Shown here: positions 1 to 7,281 of the stretch, piece by piece
Position numbering within the stretch: position 1 is the first letter of the stretch
Layout: every line of letters starts with the position of its first letter
Source: Clostridiales bacterium
GTDB lineage: Bacteria; Bacillota; Clostridia; Lachnospirales; Lachnospiraceae
Assembly (NCBI GenBank): GCA_029267975.1
Contig: JAJUHH010000007.1
Coordinates: 1 to 21,752, forward strand
Length of the DNA: 21,752 nt
Direction: 5' to 3'
Notes under the pieces: generated by a model
Told to the model about the DNA's origin: nothing
Databases searched by the model: none
Seen by the model: only the letters and a program-made list of their open reading frames with translations
Translations under genes and position numbers: made by a program

Positions 1-972
1 CTCGTCTCTGATGTCCAGATATATCTCAAACAGCTTTTTTATCATTCCGATGGAGCGGTTGGGAATAGCGCTTCGATATTCTCCGGCAGTATCAAACATC
101 TGATAAAGGTAATTCTCATCTCTCCTGGACAGGGCCTCAGAGGCAGCCTTCAGGTATTCGATATAACGGTCAAGGCATTCTTTGATTTCTGCTTCATTGG
201 TCAGACAGATATTCTGCCACATGAGCGCTGAGGAGGAGGCAATTTTGGTGATATCCTTAAAGCCTCCGGCAGCCAGGGCTCGCATCTTTTCTTCACTGTC
301 ATCTGATTCACGGACCAGATTAACCAGCTGTGCAGCAATAATGTGAGGTACATGACTGATGGCCGCAGTGATTTTATCATGCTCTTTAGCATCCAATATA
401 ATTGGAATGGAGCCCATTTTCTTTACAAGCTCATATAGGAAAGTGGTCATGGAAGTAGGTGTCTTTGAAGTTGGGGTCAGGATGTAATAGGCATTTTCCA
501 GTAAGAGAGCATAGGAGTTTAAATATCCGGTTTTCTCGGAGCCGGTCATTGGATGACCGCCGATAAATTGATCCTCCATTCCAAGCTCAACTACTGCATT
601 ATGTATATTACTCTTGACACTTCCTACGTCGGTTAAGATGCAGCCTGGCTTCAGCAGGGGTTTCAGTTGCTTCAAATATTCGATATTCTTTAGCACCGGA
701 GCACATAAGAAGACTAAATCACAGTCCGGAAAGGCTTCCTCCAGTGAGTTTGTGATGTGATCGAGGGTTTTGTCCTGTAACGCTGCCAGTAAATCGCTGC
801 TGGGCTCAGTTTTGTGATAATCATAGGCAATCAGGTAATAGTCGGGATTGATTATTTTCAGGGCCTTGGCAATGGACCCCCCGATTAAGCCCAACCCAAT
901 AAATCCAATTCTTAACTCCTTTGTAAAATCACTTTCAAAATCGCTTGTAAAATCACTTTCTGAAGCAGTCAT
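1..972 (-). CDS. tyrA: Prephenate dehydrogenase TyrA (C-terminus beyond window)
   Basis: Cytoplasmic NAD-dependent enzyme that oxidatively decarboxylates prephenate to 4-hydroxyphenylpyruvate in tyrosine synthesis. The frame is open from 972 to the left edge, giving 324 visible residues. A Rossmann motif GLGLIGGS lies at residues 26-33; further on are a GGHPMTGSEKTGY substrate-site block and an HD...AAISHVPH segment typical of the family. The ATG at 972 is chosen because AAGGAGG lies 6-12 bases upstream, right after the aroF stop. No stop codon is reached, so a C-terminal ACT regulatory domain, usual in Firmicutes TyrA, may lie outside. The gene follows aroF by 11 bases, so the two form one aromatic amino acid operon. 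An odd N-terminal extension of about 20 residues precedes the Rossmann fold and contains a Ser-Asp-Phe repeat. Confidence 0.95.
   Translation of the reverse strand, partial: MTASESDFTSDFESDFTKELRIGFIGLGLIGGSIAKALKIINPDYYLIAYDYHKTEPSSDLLAALQDKTLDHITNSLEEAFPDCDLVFLCAPVLKNIEYLKQLKPLLKPGCILTDVGSVKSNIHNAVVELGMEDQFIGGHPMTGSEKTGYLNSYALLLENAYYILTPTSKTPTSMTTFLYELVKKMGSIPIILDAKEHDKITAAISHVPHIIAAQLVNLVRESDDSEEKMRALAAGGFKDITKIASSSALMWQNICLTNEAEIKECLDRYIEYLKAASEALSRRDENYLYQMFDTAGEYRSAIPNRSIGMIKKLFEIYLDIRDE
921..960 (-). repeat. 24-bp-period direct repeat in the tyrA 5' end
   Basis: The 16-mer TTGTAAAATCACTTTC occurs at 921-936 and again at 945-960. It encodes a repeated Ser-Asp-Phe-Thr/Glu pattern in the N-terminal tail of TyrA (about residues 5-17). 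It lies ahead of the conserved NAD-binding core, so it is probably a small in-frame tandem duplication in a tolerant tail. Confidence 0.8.
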
Positions 973-983
973 GAAGGCCTCCT

Positions 984-1997
984 TTATATTTTCTTTCCGC
1001 AAAGCGCTGCAAAAGGTCTGATCTCATTAACCAGTTCTTCAAATTGCTCAAAGGTCAGGGACTGGGGTCCATCCGATAAAGCAATGGAAGGATTGGGATG
1101 AGTTTCGATCATGAGACCATCGGCACCTACCGCTACCGCACCCCTTGCCAAAGGCTTAACATAAGCTCTGACCCCGGTAGCATGGCTTGGATCAATGATA
1201 ATAGGAAGATGACTCTTTTCCTTGATCACAGGAACTGCGCTGATATCCAGGGTATTTCTGGTGGCAGTTTCGAAGGTACGGATACCACGTTCGCAGAGTA
1301 CCACATTGGGGTTACCTTCTGATAGAATATATTCTGATGCATTCAGCCACTCATCAATGGTAGCTGCAAGTCCTCTTTTTAATAGAACCGGCAGACCGGA
1401 CTTGCCTGCCTCCTTCAAAAGATAGAAGTTTTGCATATTTCTTGCACCGATCTGAAGCATATCTACATATTTCACAGCCGCTTCGATCGCATTTAAGCTG
1501 GTTACCTCACAGATGACGGGAAGGCCGGTTTCTTCTCTGGCTTCCTTCATATATTTTAAGCCTTCTTCCTCCAACCCCTGAAATGCATAGGGTGAGGTTC
1601 TGGGCTTATAAGCACCACCGCGTAAAATCTGAGCACCGGCCTTTTTGATTGCATGAGCGGTAGCAAGAAGCTGATCCCTGCTCTCTACGGCACAGGGGCC
1701 AGACATAATAACAAGGCTGTCTCCGCCGATGCTTACGTTTCCTACTTTAACAATAGACGGTTCCGGATGAAATTTGCGGTTAGCCAGCTTATAGCTCTCG
1801 GTTACACTGACAATTCGGTCAACATCTTCAAATATCTCCAGGTTCTGATCCTGCAGTCTTGTCTTGTCCCCGACAACACCAATGATCGTGACCTGTTTAC
1901 CTGCGGAAATGTGTGCATCCAGTCCCCTAAATTCAATTAAATTCTTGATTCTGTCTATGGATTCTTTCTTTGCGTTGGGTTTCATTACGATAATCAT
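984..1997 (-). CDS. aroF: 3-deoxy-7-phosphoheptulonate (DAHP) synthase, AroF, type I-beta
   Basis: Condenses phosphoenolpyruvate and erythrose 4-phosphate to DAHP, the first committed step of the shikimate pathway, in the cytoplasm. The 337-residue product has an N-terminal ferredoxin-like domain (about residues 1-68) and a TIM-barrel catalytic domain (about 75-330). Visible family blocks include MSGPCAVES, LRGGAYKPRTSPYAFQG, the QIGARNMQN segment, LLKRG and the IIDPSHATG metal/substrate block. The N-terminal domain is the type seen in Thermotoga-like enzymes, where it carries aromatic amino acid feedback control; no chorismate mutase domain is fused. The start at 1997 is the first ATG after an AAAGGA site. 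The gene is transcribed from a consensus promoter about 115 bases upstream and is followed at 11 bases by tyrA. Confidence 0.97.
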   Translation of the reverse strand: MIIVMKPNAKKESIDRIKNLIEFRGLDAHISAGKQVTIIGVVGDKTRLQDQNLEIFEDVDRIVSVTESYKLANRKFHPEPSIVKVGNVSIGGDSLVIMSGPCAVESRDQLLATAHAIKKAGAQILRGGAYKPRTSPYAFQGLEEEGLKYMKEAREETGLPVICEVTSLNAIEAAVKYVDMLQIGARNMQNFYLLKEAGKSGLPVLLKRGLAATIDEWLNASEYILSEGNPNVVLCERGIRTFETATRNTLDISAVPVIKEKSHLPIIIDPSHATGVRAYVKPLARGAVAVGADGLMIETHPNPSIALSDGPQSLTFEQFEELVNEIRPFAALCGKKI

Positions 1998-2104
1998 AGC
2001 TGTTTTGTCCTTTCGTGGCCTTCATACTAACTTACATGCCGTCTTATGAAGCTTTTCTCTGACCCGTATGTTTTATACGAGTTTATTTACAATTAAAGTG
2101 CTTA
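1998..2104 (-). promoter_or_regulatory. aroF-tyrA 5' leader with two small stem-loops
   Basis: About 105 bases separate the predicted transcription start from the aroF ATG. Two inverted repeats are visible: CCCGTAT/ATACGAG (2063-2069 with 2075-2081, one G-U pair in the RNA) and CTTCATA/TATGAAG (2020-2026 with 2045-2051). No T-box, tryptophan-type leader peptide or U-run terminator is apparent, so a regulatory role is only a possibility. Confidence 0.35.
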
Positions 2105-2175
2105 TCGTGCATTATAATCCATAATTTTTGGAGTGTCAATACTATGTCGCTTTAAAGTGTAACGGTTTAAAGTGT
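2093..2175. repeat. Three copies of TTAAAGTG around the aroF promoter
   Basis: TTAAAGTG occurs at 2093-2100, 2152-2159 and 2167-2174. The two right-hand copies extend to the 10-mer TTTAAAGTGT (2151-2160, 2166-2175) with a 15-base period. The copies flank the aroF promoter: one near the predicted start site, two upstream of the -35 box and also upstream of the opposite fusA-like gene. This could be an operator array; no regulator is identified. Confidence 0.5.
2111..2139 (-). promoter_or_regulatory. Sigma-A promoter of aroF-tyrA (perfect consensus)
   Basis: On the minus strand TTGACA (2134-2139) and TATAAT (2111-2116) are separated by exactly 17 bases. Both hexamers match the vegetative consensus fully. 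The orientation and distance fit transcription of aroF-tyrA. Confidence 0.85.
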
Positions 2176-2211
2176 GAAAGATGAATTTTGTTAATAATTA
2201 GCATAAACCTA

Positions 2212-2240
2212 TTGTAAAAGTTTATTTGGTCTAGTAAAAT
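2212..2240 (+). promoter_or_regulatory. Probable promoter of the EF-G-like gene
   Basis: TTGTAA (2212-2217) and TAAAAT (2235-2240) with a 17-base spacer lie in AT-rich DNA upstream of the EF-G paralogue. The predicted start near 2247 falls almost on the ribosome binding site of the short ORF at 2257, so another promoter may exist if that ORF is translated. Confidence 0.45.
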
Positions 2241-2256
2241 ATACTAAGAGGTATCT

Positions 2257-2361
2257 ATGGTCAGCTTAACCGCACTAGACAGATATTTACAGAAATTTCG
2301 CGTTAAGCCTACAACATTTTGCCGCTTTTGCAAGGTGCTTGACCCTACTACTTACTATTAG
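2257..2361 (+). CDS. Possible 34-codon leader ORF ahead of the EF-G paralogue
   Basis: An ATG at 2257 follows an AAGAGG sequence with a 5-base gap and opens a 34-codon frame ending at TAG 2359-2361. The stop is only a few bases before the TTGGAGG ribosome binding site of the EF-G-like gene. The predicted peptide is basic, contains CRFC at residues 22-25 and ends in PTTYY. I recognise no family. It could be a regulatory leader peptide, whose translation would place a ribosome at the downstream start, or chance. Inverted repeats GCTTAAC/GTTAAGC (2264-2270, 2302-2308) lie within it. Confidence 0.3.
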   Translation: MVSLTALDRYLQKFRVKPTTFCRFCKVLDPTTYY

Positions 2362-2380
2362 CGTATTGGAGGAAATCGAA

Positions 2381-4468
2381 ATGAATGTTTACACTTCGGA
2401 AAAGATTCGTAATGTTGTTTTGTTAGGCCACGGCGGCTGTGGCAAGACTACTTTAGTCGAAGCCATAGCGTACACAACAGGGATACTCAAACGTCAGGGA
2501 AAAGTGGAAGAGGGAAGTACAATCAGTGATTATGATAAGGAAGAACAAAAGAGATTGTTCTCAATCAGTACGACAGTAGTGCCGGTAATTTATGAAGACA
2601 CCAAAATTAATCTCCTTGATACACCGGGATATTTTGATTTTATCGGTGAGGTAGAGGAAGCATTAGTAGCAGCTGATGCTGCTGTCATCGTTGTTTCAGC
2701 TAAGGCAGGCGTGGAAGTTGGCACCATGAAGGCTTGGGATTATTGCGAGAAGTATCATTTACCCAGATTATTCTTTGTAACAGATATGGATGATGATAAT
2801 GCCAGCTATCGTGAGGTAGTGGAAAAGCTGACAGAACTCTATGGTAAGAAAATTGCACCTTTTCATATTCCCATCAGGGAAAATGAGAAGTTTGTGGGAT
2901 TTGTCAATGTGGTAAAGATGGCAGGCAGAAGATTTACAACTGCCAGCAATTATGTGGAATGTGAAATTCCGGAATATAGTAAGGAAAATCTTTCGAAGTT
3001 CAGAGAGGTCCTTCTGGATGCGGTAGCTGAGACCAGTGAGGAACTGATGGACAAGTATTTTGCAGGTGAGGAATTCACCCAGGAAGAAATCTCCTTTGCA
3101 CTTCGAAATAATGTGATAGATGGTACCGTAGTTCCCGTTCTTATGGGTTCCGGAATAAATGCTCAGGGAACCACAATGCTGTTACAGGCAATTGAGAAAT
3201 ACTTCCCAAGCCCATCCAAGACATCCGTTAGCGGTAAGAATACCAAGACAGGAGAAGCCTTTGTCGGCGATTATGACGATAAGAAACCCTTTACTGCAAG
3301 AGTATTTAAGACCATAGCCGATCCATTTATCGGTAAGTTCTCCTTATTTAAGGTTTGCTCCGGTGTTCTGAAATCCGATATGACTGTATTTAATGCTGAC
3401 AGGGACACAGAAGAAAAGGTTAACCGCATCTATGTACTCCGCGGTAAGGAGCAGATCGAGGTGAATGAGCTCCATGCAGGAGATATCGGTGCCTTAGGTA
3501 AGCTTTCGGAGACAGTAACCGGCGATACCTTATCCACCAAGGCAACTCCGGTAGTCTACGAAAGGATTACGGTTTCCACACCTTACACCTACCAAAGATT
3601 TAAGACCAAGAATAAGGGGGATGATGATAAGGTATCCCAGGCACTTGGTAAGCTTATGGATGAAGACCTTACCCTGAGGATGGTCAATGATAAGGAAAAC
3701 AGACAGACCCTGCTTTATGGTATCGGTGACCAGCAGCTAGATGTTGTTGTGAGTAAGCTATTGACCAAGTATAAGGTCGAGATAGAGGTTATGAAACCCA
3801 GAGTACCCTTCCGTGAGACACTTCGTAAGAAGGTTCGCGTTCAAGGTAAATATAAGAAGCAATCCGGCGGTCACGGCCAATATGGTGATGTTCATATTGA
3901 GTTTGAACCTTCCGGTGATATGGAGACACCCTATGTATTTGAGGAAAAGATCTTCGGCGGTTCCGTACAGAAGAACTACTTCCCTGCTGTAGAAAAGGGT
4001 ATTGCAGAATGTGTTCTTAAGGGACCTTTAGCCGGTTATCCGGTAGTTGGCCTGAAAGCTACCCTGGTGGATGGTTCCTATCATCCGGTTGACTCTTCAG
4101 AAATGGCATTTAAGATGGCAACCATTCAAGCCTTCAAACAGGGCTTTATGGAAGCTTCTCCGGTATTATTGGAGCCGATCGCAGCTTTAAAGGTTGTGGT
4201 ACCGGATAAGTTTACCGGTGATATTATGGGTGATCTTAATAAGCGCCGGGGCAGAGTACTCGGTATGAATCCCATTAGCGGCGGTAAGCAGGAGATCATT
4301 GCAGATGTTCCTATGTCCGAACTGTATGGTTATTCTACAGACCTTCGTTCCATCACAGGCGGTATCGGTGAGTTCTCTTATGAGTTTTCACGTTATGAGC
4401 AGGCTCCATCCGATGTACAGCAGAAGGTAATTGAGGAGAATGCAAAGGAAGAGCAGGCTGAGGAATAA
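2381..4468 (+). CDS. Elongation factor G-like paralogue with altered GTPase motifs
   Basis: A 695-residue protein with the full five-domain EF-G architecture: P-loop GHGGCGKTT at residues 16-24, DTPGY at 80-84, domain II, then EF-G domains III-V including the RVQGKYKKQSGGHGQYGDV segment of domain IV. It differs from canonical translocase EF-G at several points: the switch I RGITI is RLFSI, the catalytic His of DTPGH is Tyr84, and the guanine-specificity motif NKxD is TDMD (134-137). This fits the EF-G-like subfamily (fusA2 type), members of which bind nucleotide but can lack ribosome-stimulated GTPase activity. The start is ATG 2381 with TTGGAGG 8 bases upstream; an upstream in-frame TTG at 2339 has no such site. 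The cellular role is unknown; this is probably not the housekeeping EF-G. Confidence 0.9.
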   Translation: MNVYTSEKIRNVVLLGHGGCGKTTLVEAIAYTTGILKRQGKVEEGSTISDYDKEEQKRLFSISTTVVPVIYEDTKINLLDTPGYFDFIGEVEEALVAADAAVIVVSAKAGVEVGTMKAWDYCEKYHLPRLFFVTDMDDDNASYREVVEKLTELYGKKIAPFHIPIRENEKFVGFVNVVKMAGRRFTTASNYVECEIPEYSKENLSKFREVLLDAVAETSEELMDKYFAGEEFTQEEISFALRNNVIDGTVVPVLMGSGINAQGTTMLLQAIEKYFPSPSKTSVSGKNTKTGEAFVGDYDDKKPFTARVFKTIADPFIGKFSLFKVCSGVLKSDMTVFNADRDTEEKVNRIYVLRGKEQIEVNELHAGDIGALGKLSETVTGDTLSTKATPVVYERITVSTPYTYQRFKTKNKGDDDKVSQALGKLMDEDLTLRMVNDKENRQTLLYGIGDQQLDVVVSKLLTKYKVEIEVMKPRVPFRETLRKKVRVQGKYKKQSGGHGQYGDVHIEFEPSGDMETPYVFEEKIFGGSVQKNYFPAVEKGIAECVLKGPLAGYPVVGLKATLVDGSYHPVDSSEMAFKMATIQAFKQGFMEASPVLLEPIAALKVVVPDKFTGDIMGDLNKRRGRVLGMNPISGGKQEIIADVPMSELYGYSTDLRSITGGIGEFSYEFSRYEQAPSDVQQKVIEENAKEEQAEE

Positions 4469-4536
4469 TAAATTCTGCTAATATAAGATAACAATTGCTA
4501 ATAAGTATCATAAGTATAAATAAATTGACCAAGAAG

Positions 4537-4605
4537 AGGTGGTGAATTATTATATTAGTGGATGATGAATAAATCATTCGCCGATTGTTCAAAATATTCG
4601 GTTAA
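4537..4605 (+). pseudogene. Probable relic of a response-regulator receiver domain
   Basis: After an AGAGGTGGTG ribosome-site-like stretch, the frame from 4546 reads I-I-I-L-V-D-D-E, stop, I-I-R-R-L-F-K-I-F-G, stop. Apart from the stop, this matches the start of a CheY-like receiver (beta-1, the acidic pocket DDE, then alpha-1 with IIRRL). A GTG at 4542 would need a 2-base insertion to enter this frame. Two stops plus an apparent frameshift suggest a decayed gene; nothing recognisable continues beyond 4605. The match covers only about 18 codons, so chance is possible. Confidence 0.4.
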
Positions 4606-4680
4606 ATCATTCACTGAAGATGAAGGGATTGGTCTTTATTGCCAATCAAATCATCCTTGAAAATTTAATTGATTTGAAAT

Positions 4681-4749
4681 AAGGGAGGCTAACCTCAAAG
4701 TAAGTTGTCAATATTATAACTGAAATGATCTGATGGATAGCCTCCTCTC
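4681..4749 (+). repeat. Stem-loop element A upstream of the purine permease
   Basis: AAGGGAGGCTA (from 4681) pairs with TAGCCTCCT (4738-4746), a stem of 8-9 base pairs enclosing about 46 bases. Inside is a second hairpin, AGTTGT/ATAACT. No T-run follows the 3' arm, so it is not a simple terminator. It shares three words in order with a shorter element at 4823-4850 (see findings). Confidence 0.5.
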
Positions 4750-4776
4750 TATGTTAAAATACAGTATTCAAGTATT

Positions 4777-4805
4777 TTGATAGCTTGTACATAATAGGGA
4801 ATAAT
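4777..4805 (+). promoter_or_regulatory. Weak candidate promoter of the purine permease
   Basis: TTGATA (4777-4782) and AATAAT (4800-4805) are separated by 17 bases; a shifted ATAATA gives 18. The -10 box is poor, so this is tentative. It would place a leader of about 65 bases before the permease start, containing stem-loop element B. Confidence 0.3.
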
Positions 4806-4822
4806 ACATTAGCGTGTATATT

Positions 4823-4867
4823 AAGGGAGCCTCAAAGGATAGCCCTTTTTATAAAAAAATAAAAAGG
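4823..4867 (+). promoter_or_regulatory. Leader with alternative stems covering the permease ribosome binding site
   Basis: AAGGG (4823-4827) can pair with CCCTT (4843-4847). Alternatively CCTTTTT (4844-4850) can pair with AAAAAGG (4861-4867), which is the ribosome binding site of the downstream permease. The two pairings share the C/T tract and exclude each other. Such geometry could control translation, but no known riboswitch consensus (purine, preQ1) was recognised. Confidence 0.35.
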
Positions 4868-4876
4868 AGAGTTTTT

Positions 4877-6331
4877 ATGGAAAAGTTTTTTAAGCTTAAC
4901 CAGCACGGGACAAAGGTGTCTACAGAAATTATAGCAGGTCTGACAACTTTCTTTGCCATGGCTTATATCATTTTTGTTAATCCCCAGATGCTGTCCCAAA
5001 GAACATTCAACGATGCAGGGGAGGTCGTTTTCGAGTTAGTTCCTTATGGAGCTGTATTTCTTGCTACGATTATCTCATCTGTGATCGGTACACTAATCAT
5101 GGGTCTCTTTGCTAATGTCCCTTATGCACAGGCACCAGGTATGGGCTTAAATGCCTTCTTTGTTTATACCGTTGTGTTTGGCCTCGGTTTTTCCTGGCAG
5201 CAGGCATTGGCTATGGTATTCATTTGCGGTGTTATTAACATTATCATTACTGTTACAAAGGTTCGTAAGCTCTTAATCAAATCCATACCTGCCAGCTTAC
5301 AGCATGCAATTGGCGGCGGTATCGGTGTATTTATTGCATATATTGGTTTAAAGAATGCAGGCTTATTTAAGTTTACTGCAGATCCGGGTACTTACACCCA
5401 GCTTGACAGTGGAACCGTGATTGCAAACAGCAGCATCGTTCCTGCAGTCACTGAGTTTAATAATGCAGGTGTTCTACTGGCCTTAATCGGTATCGTTATT
5501 ACCTTTGTTCTCTTAGTTATGAAAGTTAAGGGAGCAATCTTTATCAGTATCATTGCTACAACAATTATCGGTATCCCTATGGGAATCGTTGATCTTTCCA
5601 ATATCGGTGCTACTTCAGGCATAGCTGATTCCTTTGCTGCTCTGGGCACTACCTTTGGTGCAGCCTTTGGTTCTGAAGGTTTGTTATCCTTCTTTGATGA
5701 ACCGGCTAAGCTTCCCTTAATCCTCATGACTATTTTTGCCTTCAGCTTATCCGATACCTTTGATACCATTGGTACCTTTATCGGAACCGGCAGAAGATCA
5801 GGTATTTTTGATGCAAGTGATGAAGCAGCGCTGGAAAATAGCTCAGGCTTTAAGTCAAAGATGGACAAGGCTTTATTTGCTGATTCCATTGCAACCAGTA
5901 TCGGTGCTATCTTTGGTACCTCCAACACCACAACCTATGTAGAAAGCGCAGCCGGAATTGAAGCAGGCGGACGTACCGGTTTAACTTCTGTAGTAACTGC
6001 TATTTGCTTTGTATTATGTATATTCCTGGCTCCGGTTGTAGGTATCGTTCCTACCCAGGCAACTGCACCGGCCTTGATCGCAGTTGGTGTTATGATGTTA
6101 GCATCCTTTGCGGATGTTAAATGGACAGAATTAGAGGATGCTATTCCTGCTTTCTTTGCAACAATCTTCATGGGCTTCGGCTATAGTATCTCTAATGGTA
6201 TTGCCGGTGGATTTATCTTCTATTGCATCGTTAAGATTGCAAAGGGTAAGGCAAAAGAAATTAGTCCTGTTATTTGGGTAGCATCTGCATTATTCGTTGC
6301 TAACTTTATCATAATGGCTTTCATTTCTTAA
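4877..6331 (+). CDS. NCS2/AzgA-type purine nucleobase permease
   Basis: A 484-residue polytopic inner-membrane transporter, expected to import adenine, guanine and/or hypoxanthine by proton symport. The N-terminal block STEIIAGLTTFFAMAYIIFV is the hallmark of the AzgA/PbuG/PbuO branch; also visible are APGMGLNAFF, the LPASLQ-like IPASLQHAIGGGIG block, the DTFDTIGT motif and the GTSNTTTYVESAAGI segment. Length and an estimated 12-14 membrane segments match the family. The ATG at 4877 follows AAAAAGGAGA; an in-frame GTG at 4814 lacks a site and would add a hydrophilic tail. It is monocistronic, with a strong terminator at 6367. Which purine is preferred cannot be read from the sequence. Confidence 0.93.
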   Translation: MEKFFKLNQHGTKVSTEIIAGLTTFFAMAYIIFVNPQMLSQRTFNDAGEVVFELVPYGAVFLATIISSVIGTLIMGLFANVPYAQAPGMGLNAFFVYTVVFGLGFSWQQALAMVFICGVINIIITVTKVRKLLIKSIPASLQHAIGGGIGVFIAYIGLKNAGLFKFTADPGTYTQLDSGTVIANSSIVPAVTEFNNAGVLLALIGIVITFVLLVMKVKGAIFISIIATTIIGIPMGIVDLSNIGATSGIADSFAALGTTFGAAFGSEGLLSFFDEPAKLPLILMTIFAFSLSDTFDTIGTFIGTGRRSGIFDASDEAALENSSGFKSKMDKALFADSIATSIGAIFGTSNTTTYVESAAGIEAGGRTGLTSVVTAICFVLCIFLAPVVGIVPTQATAPALIAVGVMMLASFADVKWTELEDAIPAFFATIFMGFGYSISNGIAGGFIFYCIVKIAKGKAKEISPVIWVASALFVANFIIMAFIS

Positions 6332-6366
6332 GTGCTATAGGATATTCAGAATAAGAGAAATTACAT

Positions 6367-6400
6367 TGCTGCCGCATAAGTTTATGCGGCAGCATTTTTA
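6367..6400 (+). terminator. Intrinsic terminator of the purine permease
   Basis: A perfect 13-base-pair GC-rich stem (6367-6379 with 6382-6394, TGCTGCCGCATAA and its complement) has a very short loop and is followed by ATTTTTAT. It lies 36 bases after the permease stop. Confidence 0.9.
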
Positions 6401-6811
6401 TATAAAGATATGTGAGCTTATCTCTATAGGCGTAAGTGATAATTGCATGAGAAATCAGTATTATCACTTCATAATCTATTTCTGTAATCAAGTGATGAAA
6501 TGTTCTTATGGATGTTGCTCTCATGCTTAAGCTGATTATGTTCTTTATATTCTATCCAGAAGAGAACTTGAAAGGTCTGCATTTACTGTCTAAGCTTTAT
6601 CTTTAGCCATACTTCTATATACTTCTACATTCTTTTGCTGATACGTTATTATAAAAGACCTGAGCCTTTTGCATGAATATTGATCCGAGACTTCCTATTG
6701 TAATATACTCCTTGAAGTTTGCGAGTTTTATTATGAATATTTCTTCTGGATTTTTCTGCCTTACTCCTGTAAAATAAGAACTATCATATTGAAAGGGGGA
6801 GTGTTCACACG
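6401..6811. other. Intergenic stretch with one inverted repeat
   Basis: No recognisable gene or RNA was found in these 411 bases. A perfect 10-base inverted repeat AAGTGATAAT/ATTATCACTT lies at 6434-6443 and 6460-6469, and AAGTGAT recurs at 6489-6495. A 32-codon hydrophobic ORF from ATG 6509 lacks a ribosome binding site and is not called. No convincing promoter for the next gene stands out. Confidence 0.5.
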
Positions 6812-7261
6812 ATGGCTAAAATACCTCAGGAGAGAAAGTTTATTTATTACCTTGGGATGATACTAATGATCCTCGGTGTAATATTATTTTTATCCGTATT
6901 TTTCTCGGTGGCAAGTTTTATGAAGAACCCAACGATGTTATTTGGAGGGATGCCTTCCTTTGGTAATGCAATTATTGGTATGATCTTTATGATGATTGGC
7001 GGTGTTCTCATGAACATTGGAGCGAAGGGAGCAGCAGGGTCAGGTATTATCCTGGATCCTGAGAAGGCCAGGGAAGACTTAAAGCCTTTTAACGAGGCCA
7101 AGGGTGGTATGATCAATGACGTTGTGAGTAATATAGATGTTGTTGATCGGCTGGTGAATGCCCGGGAAGAGAAGGAAGTCATTAAGATTAAATGTCGCAA
7201 CTGTGCTTGCCTAAATGATGAAGATGCCAAGTTCTGCAAAGGCTGCGGACAGGAGCTATAG
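6812..7261 (+). CDS. Small two-TM protein with C-terminal zinc ribbon
   Basis: A 149-residue membrane protein of unknown function. Two hydrophobic segments (about residues 11-37 and 50-72) are followed by a hydrophilic linker and a C-terminal zinc ribbon with C128-x2-C131 and C142-x2-C145, plus an extra Cys133. The ribbon ends three residues before the C-terminus, in the style of the zinc-ribbon tails found on many Firmicutes membrane proteins. The start at 6812 is preceded by AAAGGGGGAG at a slightly long spacing of about 11 bases. It stands alone between two terminators and converges with the uracil permease. The tail should be cytoplasmic and may bind a partner, but no specific role can be assigned. 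Confidence 0.8.
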   Translation: MAKIPQERKFIYYLGMILMILGVILFLSVFFSVASFMKNPTMLFGGMPSFGNAIIGMIFMMIGGVLMNIGAKGAAGSGIILDPEKAREDLKPFNEAKGGMINDVVSNIDVVDRLVNAREEKEVIKIKCRNCACLNDEDAKFCKGCGQEL

Positions 7262-7281
7262 TAGATATTCCATATAAAACA

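Noticed and set aside
1998..2104. T-box or tryptophan attenuator in the aroF leader
   Set aside because: No T-box sequence, no U-run terminator and no aromatic-codon-rich leader peptide downstream of the predicted start.
4823..4870. preQ1 or purine riboswitch ahead of the purine permease
   Set aside because: The A-rich tail after a short stem recalls preQ1-I, but the conserved loop bases are absent. None of the purine aptamer's conserved loops or junction bases are present either.
5392..5931. 179-codon antisense frame within the purine permease
   Set aside because: It mirrors codon bias of the real gene on the opposite strand, has no ribosome binding site or family signature.
6509..6607. 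32-codon hydrophobic ORF
   Set aside because: No ribosome binding site before the ATG, and the region is AT-rich where such ORFs arise by chance.
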